A DNA stretch of 64,000 bases, taken from the NCBI RefSeq assembly GCF_024448955.1, contig NZ_JAMOIH010000004.1:62001-126000 (forward strand), in the 5' to 3' direction. The position numbers were made by a program, and so were the translations under genes. This document shows positions 31,712 to 40,566 of this stretch, in pieces. Numbering within the stretch: the first letter of the stretch is position 1; the number at the start of each line of letters is the position of its first letter. This DNA is from Stutzerimonas stutzeri. Its GTDB lineage: Bacteria; Pseudomonadota; Gammaproteobacteria; Pseudomonadales; Pseudomonadaceae. The notes under the pieces are model-generated. The model was not told the DNA's origin. It saw only the letters and a program-made list of their open reading frames with translations, and ran no database searches.

Positions 31712-34700
31712 GTGTCCGTATTGCGCCTTCCGCCCATGCCTGCCGCCAGCGGCAAGCAAACCTGGGGCAACCTTCCCGGAGCCGCGCTAAGCCTGGCCAT
31801 CGCCGAATCCGCCAGCCGCGCAGAATGCTTCACCCTTCTTCTCACCGCCGACAGCCAGAGCGCCGAGCGCCTCAAGGAAGAACTGGCGTTCTTCGCGCCG
31901 AGCTTGCCGGTGCTGCATTTTCCCGACTGGGAAACGCTGCCCTACGATGTGTTCTCGCCGCACCAGGACATCATCTCCCAGCGCATCGCGGCGCTCTATC
32001 AGCTGCCCGAACTGACCCACGGCGTACTGGTAGTTCCGATCACCACCGCGCTACATCGCCTGGCGCCCAAGCGTTTTCTGCTGGGCTCCAGTCTGGTGCT
32101 GGATGTCGGCCAGACGCTCGATGTCGACCAGATGCGCTCGCGGCTGGAAGCCGCAGGTTATCGCTGCGTGGATACGGTCTACGAGCATGGCGAATTCGCC
32201 GTGCGCGGCGCGCTGATCGACCTCTATCCCATGGGTAGCGCCCTGCCCTATCGCATCGACCTGTTCGACGACGAGATCGAAACGCTGCGCACCTTCGACC
32301 CGGAAAACCAGCGCTCCATCGAAAAGGTCGACTCGGTGCGCCTGCTGCCGGCCCGCGAGTTTCCAGTAAAGAAGGAAGCGGTCACCGGTTTCCGCGCGCG
32401 CTTTCGTGAACGCTTCGACGTGGACTTCCGGCGCTGCCCGGTCTACCAGGACCTGTCCACCGGCATTACCCCGGCGGGCATCGAGTACTACCTGCCGCTG
32501 TTCTTCGACGAAACCTCGACGCTGTTCGATTATCTGCCCGAGGACACCCAAGTGTTTTCCCTGCCGGGCATCGAGCAGGCCGCCGAGAATTTCTGGAAGG
32601 ACGTACGCAACCGCTACGAAGACCGCCGCGTCGATCCCGAACGGCCTCTGCTGCCACCGGCCGAGTTGTTCATGCCGGTAGAGGATTGCTTCGCCCGTTT
32701 GAAGCTATGGCCACGTGTAGTCGCCAGCCAGGAAGATGTGGAAACCGGAATCGGCCGCGAACGCTTCCCGGCCAGTCCGCTGCCGGAGCTGGCCATCGAA
32801 GCCAAGGCCAGCGAGCCGCTGGGGGCGCTGCGGCGCTTTCTCGATGAATTTCCCGGCCGCGTGCTGTTTACCGCCGAATCGGCCGGTCGCCGGGAAGTAC
32901 TGCTGGAACTGCTGGCCCGCCTGAAACTGCGCCCGCAGGAAGTCGAAGGCTGGCCCGCGTTTCTGCAGAGCAAGGAGCGCCTGGCGATCAGCATCGCGCC
33001 GCTGGACGACGGCCTGCTGCTGCAGGAGCCGCAACTGGCACTGATCGCGGAAAGCCCGCTGTTCGGCCAGCGCATCATGCAGCGCCGCCGTCGCGAGAAG
33101 ACTCGCGATGCCGGTGAGAACGTCATCAAGAACCTCACCGAACTGCGCGAAGGCGCGCCGGTGGTGCATATCGACCACGGCGTGGGCCGCTATCAGGGCC
33201 TGATCACCCTGGAGATCGAAGGCCAGTCGGCGGAATTCCTCCAGCTGCAATACGCCGAAGAAGCCAAGCTCTACGTGCCGGTGGCCAGCCTGCACCTGAT
33301 TGCCCGCTACACCGGCAGCGATGACGCCCTGGCGCCGCTGCATCGGCTGGGTTCGGAAACCTGGCAGAAGGCCAAGCGCAAGGCCGCCGAGCAGGTGCGC
33401 GACGTCGCCGCCGAGTTGCTCGACATCTACGCCCGCCGCGCCGCCCGCGAAGGTTATGCCTTCCAGGACCCGCAACTGGACTACGACACCTTCAGCGCCG
33501 GCTTCCCCTTCGAGGAAACGCCGGACCAACAGGCCGCCATCGAGGCCGTGCGCAGCGACATGCTCGCGCCCAAGCCAATGGACCGGCTGATCTGCGGCGA
33601 CGTCGGCTTCGGCAAGACCGAAGTGGCCATGCGCGCCGCATTCATTGCCGTCCACAGTGGCCGCCAGGTTGCCGTGCTAGTGCCTACTACATTGCTCGCC
33701 CAGCAGCACTACAACAGCTTCCGCGACCGTTTCGCCGACTGGCCGGTGAAGGTCGAGGTGATGAGCCGCTTCAAGTCCACCAAGGAAATCCAGGCGGCAG
33801 TGGACCAGCTGGCCGAAGGCAAGGTGGATATCCTTATCGGCACCCACAAGCTGCTGCAGGACGATGTGAAGTTCACCAACCTGGGGCTGGTGATCATCGA
33901 CGAGGAACACCGTTTCGGCGTGCGCCAGAAAGAACAGCTCAAGGCGCTGCGCAGCGAGGTGGACATCCTCACCCTCACCGCCACGCCGATCCCGCGCACG
34001 CTGAACATGGCGGTGGCGGGCATGCGCGACCTGTCGATCATCGCCACGCCACCGGCACGCCGACTGTCGGTGCGCACCTTCGTCATGGAGGCCAACAACC
34101 CGACCATCAAGGAAGCCCTACTGCGCGAGCTGCTGCGTGGCGGCCAGGTCTACTATCTGCACAACGATGTGAAGACCATCGAGAAATGCGCCGCCGACCT
34201 CGCCGAACTGGTACCCGAGGCGCGCATCGGTATCGGCCACGGGCAGATGCGCGAGCGCGAGCTGGAACAGGTGATGGGCGACTTCTATCACAAGCGCTTC
34301 AACGTGCTGGTGGCCTCGACCATCATCGAGACCGGCATTGACGTGCCCAGCGCAAATACCATCATCATCGAGCGCGCCGACAAGTTCGGCCTAGCCCAGC
34401 TGCACCAGCTGCGTGGCCGCGTCGGCCGTAGCCACCACCAGGCCTATGCCTACCTGCTCACCCCGCCGCGCAAGCAAATGACGCCGGACGCCGAAAAGCG
34501 CCTGGAAGCCATCGCCAACGCGCAGGACCTGGGTGCCGGCTTCGTGCTGGCCACCCACGACCTGGAAATCCGCGGTGCCGGCGAGCTTCTCGGCGACGGC
34601 CAGAGCGGGCAGATCCAGGCGGTCGGCTTCACGCTTTATATGGAAATGCTCGAACGTGCGGTCAAAGCCATCCAGAAAGGCGAGCAACCGAATCTGGACC

Positions 34701-35161
34701 AGCCGCTGGGCGGCGGTCCGGAGATCAACCTGCGCATCCCGGCGCTGATTCCTGAAGATTATCTGCCGGACGTGCATGCGCGGCTGATTCTCTACAAGCG
34801 CATCGCCAACGCCGCCGACGAGGACGGCCTGAACGAGCTGCAGGTGGAGATGATCGACCGTTTCGGCTTGTTGCCGGATGCCGCCAAGCACCTGATCCGC
34901 CTGACGCTGCTCAAACTGCAGGCCGAGAAGCTCGGCATCACCAAGATCGATGCCGGCCCGCAGGGCGGACGCATCGAATTCGCCGCCGATACGCCGGTCG
35001 ATCCGATGGCATTGATCAAGCTGATCCAGACGCAGCCCAAGCGGTACAAATTCGAGGGGGCGACGGTGTTCAAATTCCAGGTGCCCATGGAGCGGCCCGA
35101 GGAGCGCTTCAACACGCTGGAAGCATTGCTCGAACGTCTGACACCGGCGGCTGGTCAGTGA
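31712..35161 (+). CDS. mfd: Transcription-repair coupling factor Mfd
   Basis: The product has 1149 residues from a GTG with a CCGGAGT ribosome site. The order is a UvrB-homology region (1-340), an RNA polymerase-interaction domain (about 480-560), a RecG-like translocase with Walker A G-F-G-K635-T and the D-E-E-H-R-F-G box, and a C-terminal autoinhibitory domain. Mfd pushes stalled RNA polymerase off DNA and recruits UvrA. Length and motifs are normal. It is followed 44 bases later by the SWIM/SNF2 helicase gene on the same strand. Confidence 0.98.
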   Translation: MSVLRLPPMPAASGKQTWGNLPGAALSLAIAESASRAECFTLLLTADSQSAERLKEELAFFAPSLPVLHFPDWETLPYDVFSPHQDIISQRIAALYQLPELTHGVLVVPITTALHRLAPKRFLLGSSLVLDVGQTLDVDQMRSRLEAAGYRCVDTVYEHGEFAVRGALIDLYPMGSALPYRIDLFDDEIETLRTFDPENQRSIEKVDSVRLLPAREFPVKKEAVTGFRARFRERFDVDFRRCPVYQDLSTGITPAGIEYYLPLFFDETSTLFDYLPEDTQVFSLPGIEQAAENFWKDVRNRYEDRRVDPERPLLPPAELFMPVEDCFARLKLWPRVVASQEDVETGIGRERFPASPLPELAIEAKASEPLGALRRFLDEFPGRVLFTAESAGRREVLLELLARLKLRPQEVEGWPAFLQSKERLAISIAPLDDGLLLQEPQLALIAESPLFGQRIMQRRRREKTRDAGENVIKNLTELREGAPVVHIDHGVGRYQGLITLEIEGQSAEFLQLQYAEEAKLYVPVASLHLIARYTGSDDALAPLHRLGSETWQKAKRKAAEQVRDVAAELLDIYARRAAREGYAFQDPQLDYDTFSAGFPFEETPDQQAAIEAVRSDMLAPKPMDRLICGDVGFGKTEVAMRAAFIAVHSGRQVAVLVPTTLLAQQHYNSFRDRFADWPVKVEVMSRFKSTKEIQAAVDQLAEGKVDILIGTHKLLQDDVKFTNLGLVIIDEEHRFGVRQKEQLKALRSEVDILTLTATPIPRTLNMAVAGMRDLSIIATPPARRLSVRTFVMEANNPTIKEALLRELLRGGQVYYLHNDVKTIEKCAADLAELVPEARIGIGHGQMRERELEQVMGDFYHKRFNVLVASTIIETGIDVPSANTIIIERADKFGLAQLHQLRGRVGRSHHQAYAYLLTPPRKQMTPDAEKRLEAIANAQDLGAGFVLATHDLEIRGAGELLGDGQSGQIQAVGFTLYMEMLERAVKAIQKGEQPNLDQPLGGGPEINLRIPALIPEDYLPDVHARLILYKRIANAADEDGLNELQVEMIDRFGLLPDAAKHLIRLTLLKLQAEKLGITKIDAGPQGGRIEFAADTPVDPMALIKLIQTQPKRYKFEGATVFKFQVPMERPEERFNTLEALLERLTPAAGQ

Positions 35162-35205
35162 GACCATTCGCCGTTGTCCCGACTATCCCTGCTTGCGGCT
35201 GACCC

Positions 35206-38200
35206 ATGCCCGAGACTTTTTTCGATCGCCTTCCCGAACCCTGGACGACCTGTTTCTCACCACTGGCCTTGAGCCGTGGTGAGCAATATGCCGCCGAAGG
35301 ACGGGTGCGGATCTTTGAGCAGTCGGTGCAGCGGGTCGCTGCCAGTTGCCAGGGCTCGGGGAGCAACAGCTACCGGCAAACCCTGACCCTCGGCCCGCGC
35401 GGCGAGCTGCACTGCCTCTGCACCTGCCCGGTGGGCTGGGCCTGCAAACACGCTGCGGCTGTGCTGTATGAACTGAAGCGACAACAGCAACAACCACGAT
35501 CCGCCGCTCCGGTGAGCGATTCCCAAGACGGCCTGCACGACGCGCTGCAAGCTTGGCTTTCGCGTCTGCCTCAAGCCCTCGGCGAGGCACCGTCGGCGCC
35601 GGAGCAGTATTGCCTGCACTATCTGCTCGAACCAGATCTCACCGTCACCGTATATAAAGTGCGGCAACTCAAGGATGGCAGCGTCAGCACTCCTCAGCTC
35701 TATTTCGCAATGCGCGAGGCGAGCTTCCGGCAGCCACGCTTCATGCAGCCGATCGACTTGCGCATCGCCGCCCTGCTGAACTTGTGCGCAGGCGGCAGCA
35801 ACACGTTCCAGCTGGAAGGCCCGAATGGCGGCGAGGCGCTGCGGCTCGTGCTTGACAGCGGGCGCGCCTTCTTGAGTTTCGACCGGCCCGCCTTGCAACC
35901 CGGTCTCTGCCGCGAGGCACAGCTGCAATGGCGCACCAATCGCAACGGAACCCTATACGCTAGCCTCGTTCCGGAGGATGTCGAATTGATCGAAGCCATC
36001 GACCCCCTCTACTACCTGGACGTGGCGAAAAACGAGTTGGGTGTGATCGCTCACGGTCTCGGCGATGCCCTGGCCCGGCATCTGCTCAAGCTGCCCGAAG
36101 TGCCTGCCGCGCAGGCCACGCTGTTCAGCCTCTCGCTGAACGACATCGCCCCCAAGCTGCCCGCACCGAGCCGGCCGCAGGAAAGTCGTATAGACGATTT
36201 GTCACCCCGGCCACGCCTGACGCTAGGCAGCCATCAGTCCATGAATTACCACCCCGGCAGTGGGCGCATGGTCAACGAACATCAGCACCGCGCCGGGCTC
36301 AGCTTCGTCTATGACCGCACGGCAGCGCACGGCAAGAGCAAGGCCGACGAGCGCGTACGCCAGCTCGACGGCCAGGCCATCCTCAGCATCGCGCGCCAGC
36401 CCCAAGCCGAACAGGCGCTGCGCCAGCGGCTGCAACAGCTCGGCCTGCGCCCCGCTTTGCGCCAGAGCCTGGCACTGCCCAAGGACTCGGCGGAAATGTA
36501 CGAGCTGCCCAACGAGGCCGCCTGGCTGCGGTTCATTCAACAGCAGCTGTCGCAACTGCGCGACGAAGGCTGGGAGATCGTCATCCAGCCGGGCTTCGCC
36601 TACGACCTGGCCGAGGTCGAGCAGTGGTACGCCGAGGTCGAGGAAGCGCCGGAACACAACTGGTTCGAGCTGGAACTGGGCATCGTCGTCGAAGGCGAAC
36701 GCATCAGCCTACTGCCGGTGCTGCTGGATGTGATACGCAAGACCCCGGCGCTGCTGGCCCCGGAACAACTGGCCCAGCGTGGCAATGACGAGGTGCTGCG
36801 CATCACCCTCGCGCGCCGCGACAACGGCCATCCGCTGCAGGTGCTGCTGCCCTTCGGCCGGCTCAAGCCGATCCTCGCGACCCTCGGCGATCTGTACTTG
36901 CAACAGCCCTCGGCCACGAGTGACAGCCTGCGCCTGGGCCAGGCCGACGCCGCGCGCCTGGCTCAGCTCGACGTGCTCCCGCTGGAGTGGCATGGCGGCG
37001 AGCGCCTGCGTGATTTCGCCCAACGCCTGCGCGACTACCGCCAGCGCCCCTGCCCTCCGCCCACGGGGTTGAACGCCAAGCTGCGCCCCTATCAATTGCA
37101 GGGGCTGTGTTGGATGCAAACGCTGCGCGAACTGGGGGTGGGCGGCATTCTTGGCGACGACATGGGCCTGGGCAAAACCCTGCAGACCCTCGCCCATCTG
37201 CTTATGGAAAAACAGGCCGGCCGCCTCGACCGCCCCGCCCTTGTGGTGATGCCCACCAGCCTGATTCCAAACTGGCAGGACGAGGCGGCGCGCTTCACTC
37301 CCGATCTTCGGGTGCTCACCCTGCACGGCCCGACCCGGCAAAAACACTTCGACGAGCTGGCCGAATACGACCTGCTGCTGACCACCTATGCCTTGCTGCC
37401 GAGAGATGTCGAGCAGCTGGCCGAACAGCCGCTGCACGTGCTGGTCCTGGACGAGGCGCAGAACATCAAGAACGCCACCAGCAAGGCCGCCCAGGCCGCC
37501 GGCCGGCTGCAGGCGCGACAACGCCTGTGCCTGAGCGGCACGCCGCTGGAAAACAACCTCAGTGAGCTCTGGTCGCTGTTCCATTTCCTCATGCCCGGCT
37601 GGCTGGGCAACGCCAAGGAATTCAGTCGCGCCTATCGCACACCTATCGAGAAACACGGCGACCCGCTGCGGCTACAGCATCTGATCGGTCGTATCCGCCC
37701 CTTTCTCCTGCGCAGGCACAAGGAAGAGGTAGCGCACGAGCTGCCGCCGAAGACTGAAATCCTGCACTGGGTGGAGCTGACCCCGGCGCAACGCGACCTC
37801 TACGAGACGGTGCGTTTGGCCATGGACCGCAAGGTGCGCGACGAGATCGACCGCAAGGGGCTGGCGCGCAGCCAGATCATCGTTCTCGACGCCCTGCTCA
37901 AACTGCGCCAGGTCTGCTGCGACCTGCGCCTGGTCAAGGGCGAGGCGTCACGCTCGGCCCGTGGCGGCTCATCAGGCAAGCTGGACAGCCTGCTGGAAAT
38001 GCTGCAGGAACTGCTGGCCGAGGGCCGCCGCGTACTGCTGTTCTCGCAGTTCACTTCGATGCTTGCCCTGATCGAGGAAAGCCTGCAGCAACGCGGCATC
38101 GATTACGTGCAGATCACCGGCGACACCCGCGACCGCCGCACCCCGGTGCAGCGCTTCCAGAACGGCGAGGTGCCGGTGTTCCTGATCAGCCTCAAGGCCG

Positions 38201-38487
38201 GCGGAACCGGGCTCAACCTCACCGCCGCCGACACCGTGATTCACTACGATCCCTGGTGGAACCCAGCCGTCGAAAGCCAGGCCACCGACCGCGCCTACCG
38301 CATCGGTCAGGACAAGCCGGTGTTCGTCTACAAACTCATCGCCCGAGGCACGGTGGAAGAAAAAATCCATCAATTGCAGGCACGCAAGGCCGAACTGGCA
38401 GCCGGTGTACTGCAAGGCAGCGGCAACGTCGACTGGACGCTACAGGAAAGCGATATCGAAGCGCTGCTGGCGCCGCTTGGAGGTTGA
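35206..38487 (+). CDS. SWIM zinc-finger SNF2-family DEAD/DEAH-box helicase
   Basis: The product has 1093 residues. An N-terminal SWIM zinc finger (C72-x-C74-x5-C80-x-H82) is followed by a long central region without a clear motif and a C-terminal SNF2 ATPase: G-D-D-M-G-L-G-K657-T, D749-E-A-Q box, a T-G-D-T-R helicase-C segment, and the R-A-Y-R-I-G-Q arginine-finger motif near residue 1028. Such proteins translocate on double-stranded DNA and remodel protein-DNA complexes. The substrate is unknown. Being just downstream of mfd and upstream of the exonuclease-ligase genes, it may belong to the same repair neighbourhood. Confidence 0.9.
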   Translation: MPETFFDRLPEPWTTCFSPLALSRGEQYAAEGRVRIFEQSVQRVAASCQGSGSNSYRQTLTLGPRGELHCLCTCPVGWACKHAAAVLYELKRQQQQPRSAAPVSDSQDGLHDALQAWLSRLPQALGEAPSAPEQYCLHYLLEPDLTVTVYKVRQLKDGSVSTPQLYFAMREASFRQPRFMQPIDLRIAALLNLCAGGSNTFQLEGPNGGEALRLVLDSGRAFLSFDRPALQPGLCREAQLQWRTNRNGTLYASLVPEDVELIEAIDPLYYLDVAKNELGVIAHGLGDALARHLLKLPEVPAAQATLFSLSLNDIAPKLPAPSRPQESRIDDLSPRPRLTLGSHQSMNYHPGSGRMVNEHQHRAGLSFVYDRTAAHGKSKADERVRQLDGQAILSIARQPQAEQALRQRLQQLGLRPALRQSLALPKDSAEMYELPNEAAWLRFIQQQLSQLRDEGWEIVIQPGFAYDLAEVEQWYAEVEEAPEHNWFELELGIVVEGERISLLPVLLDVIRKTPALLAPEQLAQRGNDEVLRITLARRDNGHPLQVLLPFGRLKPILATLGDLYLQQPSATSDSLRLGQADAARLAQLDVLPLEWHGGERLRDFAQRLRDYRQRPCPPPTGLNAKLRPYQLQGLCWMQTLRELGVGGILGDDMGLGKTLQTLAHLLMEKQAGRLDRPALVVMPTSLIPNWQDEAARFTPDLRVLTLHGPTRQKHFDELAEYDLLLTTYALLPRDVEQLAEQPLHVLVLDEAQNIKNATSKAAQAAGRLQARQRLCLSGTPLENNLSELWSLFHFLMPGWLGNAKEFSRAYRTPIEKHGDPLRLQHLIGRIRPFLLRRHKEEVAHELPPKTEILHWVELTPAQRDLYETVRLAMDRKVRDEIDRKGLARSQIIVLDALLKLRQVCCDLRLVKGEASRSARGGSSGKLDSLLEMLQELLAEGRRVLLFSQFTSMLALIEESLQQRGIDYVQITGDTRDRRTPVQRFQNGEVPVFLISLKAGGTGLNLTAADTVIHYDPWWNPAVESQATDRAYRIGQDKPVFVYKLIARGTVEEKIHQLQARKAELAAGVLQGSGNVDWTLQESDIEALLAPLGG

Positions 38488-38665
38488 GGGTTGGACGCCG
38501 GACGAAAGTATTGGATTTGCGCCTTGCGTTCAGCTTCACTTTTGCATGTGGCGTTAAGGTCCTATCGAGGAGTCAGCCTCGATGCAGAGGCGCGTTTTCG
38601 TCCAGCCTCAAGCCTTAGCCTCCGCGCTTTTAACTCCACCACTACCATTCGCAAGGAATCGCTCC

Positions 38666-39214
38666 ATGAGCCGCTACGAAATCACCTTCTCCGGGGAGCT
38701 TGCGTCCGGCGCCACGCTTGAGCAGGTCGAGGCTAATCTGGCGCGGCTGTTCCAGGCCGATGCCCAGCGTATCGCCTTGCTGTTTTCCGGCCGCCGCATC
38801 GTGATCAAGCAGGGCCTGGACTACGACAGCGTCGAGAAGTACCGCCAGGCCATGTCTCGCGCCGGGGCGATTGCCGAGGTGCGGCCGATGCCGGTAGAAG
38901 TCGAGGAAATCGAACTGGCGCCACCGCCGGAAGAGCCCGCCGCGCCATCGAACAGGGAGGCCGGCGCAACGCCGCCACCGCTAAAAGTCGCACCGCGCGA
39001 TGAATACATGGCCGCTTTCGTCGACGTCGAGGCACCGGATTTCGGCATCGCGCCGGTCGGTGTCGACCTGCAGGACGCCCGCCCAGCAACCCCGCCGCCG
39101 GCGCTGAACCTGTCGCAGTTCAGCCTGGCACCGGTGGGCAGCGACATGAGCGAGCGCCGCCGCGCCACTGATAACCCCGTGCCGGATACCTCGCATCTAA
39201 AACTGATGGATTGA
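38666..39214 (+). CDS. Conserved hypothetical protein with N-terminal ~70-aa domain and Pro-rich tail
   Basis: The product has 182 residues. I chose the ATG at 38666 over 38582 because the conserved block begins at once: F-S-G-E-L, A-N-L-A-R-L-F, I-A-L-L-F-S-G-R-R-I-V-I-K, then Y-R-Q-A-M-x-R-A-G-A. I recall this block as a small domain at the N-terminus of assorted proteobacterial proteins, but it has no function I can name. Residues about 80-115 are Pro/Glu/Ala-rich and disordered. The last 60 contain two copies of an F-x-(I/L)-A-P-V-G motif (F-G-I-A-P-V-G and F-S-L-A-P-V-G), perhaps a short peptide-binding repeat. It lies between the SNF2 helicase and the exonuclease. Confidence 0.72.
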   Translation: MSRYEITFSGELASGATLEQVEANLARLFQADAQRIALLFSGRRIVIKQGLDYDSVEKYRQAMSRAGAIAEVRPMPVEVEEIELAPPPEEPAAPSNREAGATPPPLKVAPRDEYMAAFVDVEAPDFGIAPVGVDLQDARPATPPPALNLSQFSLAPVGSDMSERRRATDNPVPDTSHLKLMD

Positions 39215-39233
39215 CCGCGCTGCATCGAGCAAC

Positions 39234-39365
39234 GGCGGAAAAATTTCCGCCCTACAGATTCAGCTGCGTTCAATCCTGCGGACCGCAACCGTAGGGCAGA
39301 TTTCAATCCGCAAGGGACACGCCGTCTGACGACGTATCGCAAGGCGGAAAGATTTCTGCCCCTGC
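39234..39365. repeat. REP-like palindromes, GGCGGAAA family (three elements)
   Basis: Three related elements lie in the spacer before the exonuclease gene: 39234-39255 (GGCGGAAA ... TTTCCGCC then CTAC), 39291-39311 (GTAGGGCAGATTTCAATCCGC), whose sequence reads outward in the opposite direction, and 39343-39365, a decayed copy. The first and third are both followed by the same CAGATTCAGCTGCG string. A matching doublet is found at 46188-46272. Confidence 0.75.
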
Positions 39366-39461
39366 AGATTCAGCTGCGTCAGCGGTATGCGTGCGCGATA
39401 GGCCGAACTCCCGCTGTCCCGGCAGGCTCCAAGCCTACAAGCCCTTAAAGTGCCTGTGCTC

Positions 39462-40478
39462 ATGGACCTAGTCGTCGCCCGCCCCGAAGGTCTCTATTGC
39501 CCGCCCGGTGATTTCTATATCGATCCCTGGCGCCCCGTCGAGCGTGCCGTCATCACTCACGCCCACGGCGATCATGCTCGCTGGGGCATGAATCATTATC
39601 TGGCGTCCAGCGACAGCGAAGGCATCCTGCGCTCGCGCATCGCAGCCGACATGCCCCTGCAGACGCTGGGCTACGGCGAATCCATAGACCATCACGGCGT
39701 GAAGCTCAGCTTCCACCCCGCCGGCCATGTGCTCGGCTCGGCCCAAGTGCGCCTCGAATACAAAGGCGAAGTCTGGGTCGCCTCGGGGGACTACAAGGTC
39801 GAGCCGGACGGCACCTGCGCACCCTTTGAGCCAGTGCGCTGTCATACTTTCATCACTGAATCCACCTTCGGTCTGCCGATCTACAAATGGCCTTCGCAGA
39901 CCGACGTATTCCGCGAGATCAATGACTGGTGGCGCGCGAATGCCGCGGTGGGCCGTGCCAGCGTGCTGTTCTGCTACGCCTTCGGCAAGGCTCAGCGGAT
40001 TCTCCATGGCCTTGATGAGAGTATCGGCAGCGTGGTGGTGCACGGCGCCGTCGAGCCACTGAACCGGGTCTATCGCGACGCCGGCGTGTATCTGCCACCG
40101 ACCCTCTACGCAGGCGATCTGAAAAAAGGCGACCCACGCCTGAAACAGGCGATCATCCTGGCCCCGCCTTCGGCTGGCGGCAGTACCTGGATGCGCCGCT
40201 TCGGCGATTACGCCGACGCCTTCGCCAGCGGCTGGATGATGCTACGCGGTACGCGTCGGCGTCGCGGCGTCGATCGCGGCTTCGTGCTCTCCGACCATGC
40301 CGACTGGCCCGGCCTGCTCTGGGCGATTGGCGAGACCGGTGCCGAGCGGGTGATGGTCACCCACGGCTCGGTACCGGTGCTGGTGCGCTATCTGCGCGAA
40401 ATGCGCGGTCTCGATGCCCAAGCCTTCGAGACCGAATACGGCGAAGAGGACGATGCGCCTGAACAGGAGGCTCCGTGA
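39462..40478 (+). CDS. Ligase-associated DNA damage response exonuclease (metallo-beta-lactamase fold)
   Basis: The product has 338 residues from the ATG at 39462; two in-frame GTG codons just upstream (39450, 39456) are possible but less likely. The metal-binding motif H33-A-H35-G-D37-H38 lies at the N-terminus, followed by a G-H-V-L-G-S-A-Q motif and beta-CASP features, as in the Exo of the Exo-Lig-Lhr-Pe repair cluster of P. putida. It probably trims DNA ends before sealing by the ligase encoded 88 bases downstream. Lhr and the phosphoesterase are found 17 kb away. Confidence 0.93.
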   Translation: MDLVVARPEGLYCPPGDFYIDPWRPVERAVITHAHGDHARWGMNHYLASSDSEGILRSRIAADMPLQTLGYGESIDHHGVKLSFHPAGHVLGSAQVRLEYKGEVWVASGDYKVEPDGTCAPFEPVRCHTFITESTFGLPIYKWPSQTDVFREINDWWRANAAVGRASVLFCYAFGKAQRILHGLDESIGSVVVHGAVEPLNRVYRDAGVYLPPTLYAGDLKKGDPRLKQAIILAPPSAGGSTWMRRFGDYADAFASGWMMLRGTRRRRGVDRGFVLSDHADWPGLLWAIGETGAERVMVTHGSVPVLVRYLREMRGLDAQAFETEYGEEDDAPEQEAP

Positions 40479-40508
40479 TCTACCGTCATTGCGCGGTCTT
40501 ACTCCCCT

Positions 40509-40530
40509 GTAGGAGCGAGCTTGCTCGCGA
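40509..40530 (+). repeat. Classical Pseudomonas REP element
   Basis: The element begins GTAGGAGCGAGCTTGC and ends CTCGCGA, with the GTAG foot and the GCGAGC/GCTCGC hairpin of the standard Pseudomonas REP. It lies in the 88-base spacer between the exonuclease and ligase genes, on their sense strand, so it forms a hairpin in their shared mRNA. Confidence 0.9.
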
Positions 40531-40566
40531 AGCCGTTCCAATCAGCGCCCTGCGTAACGGTGTCGC

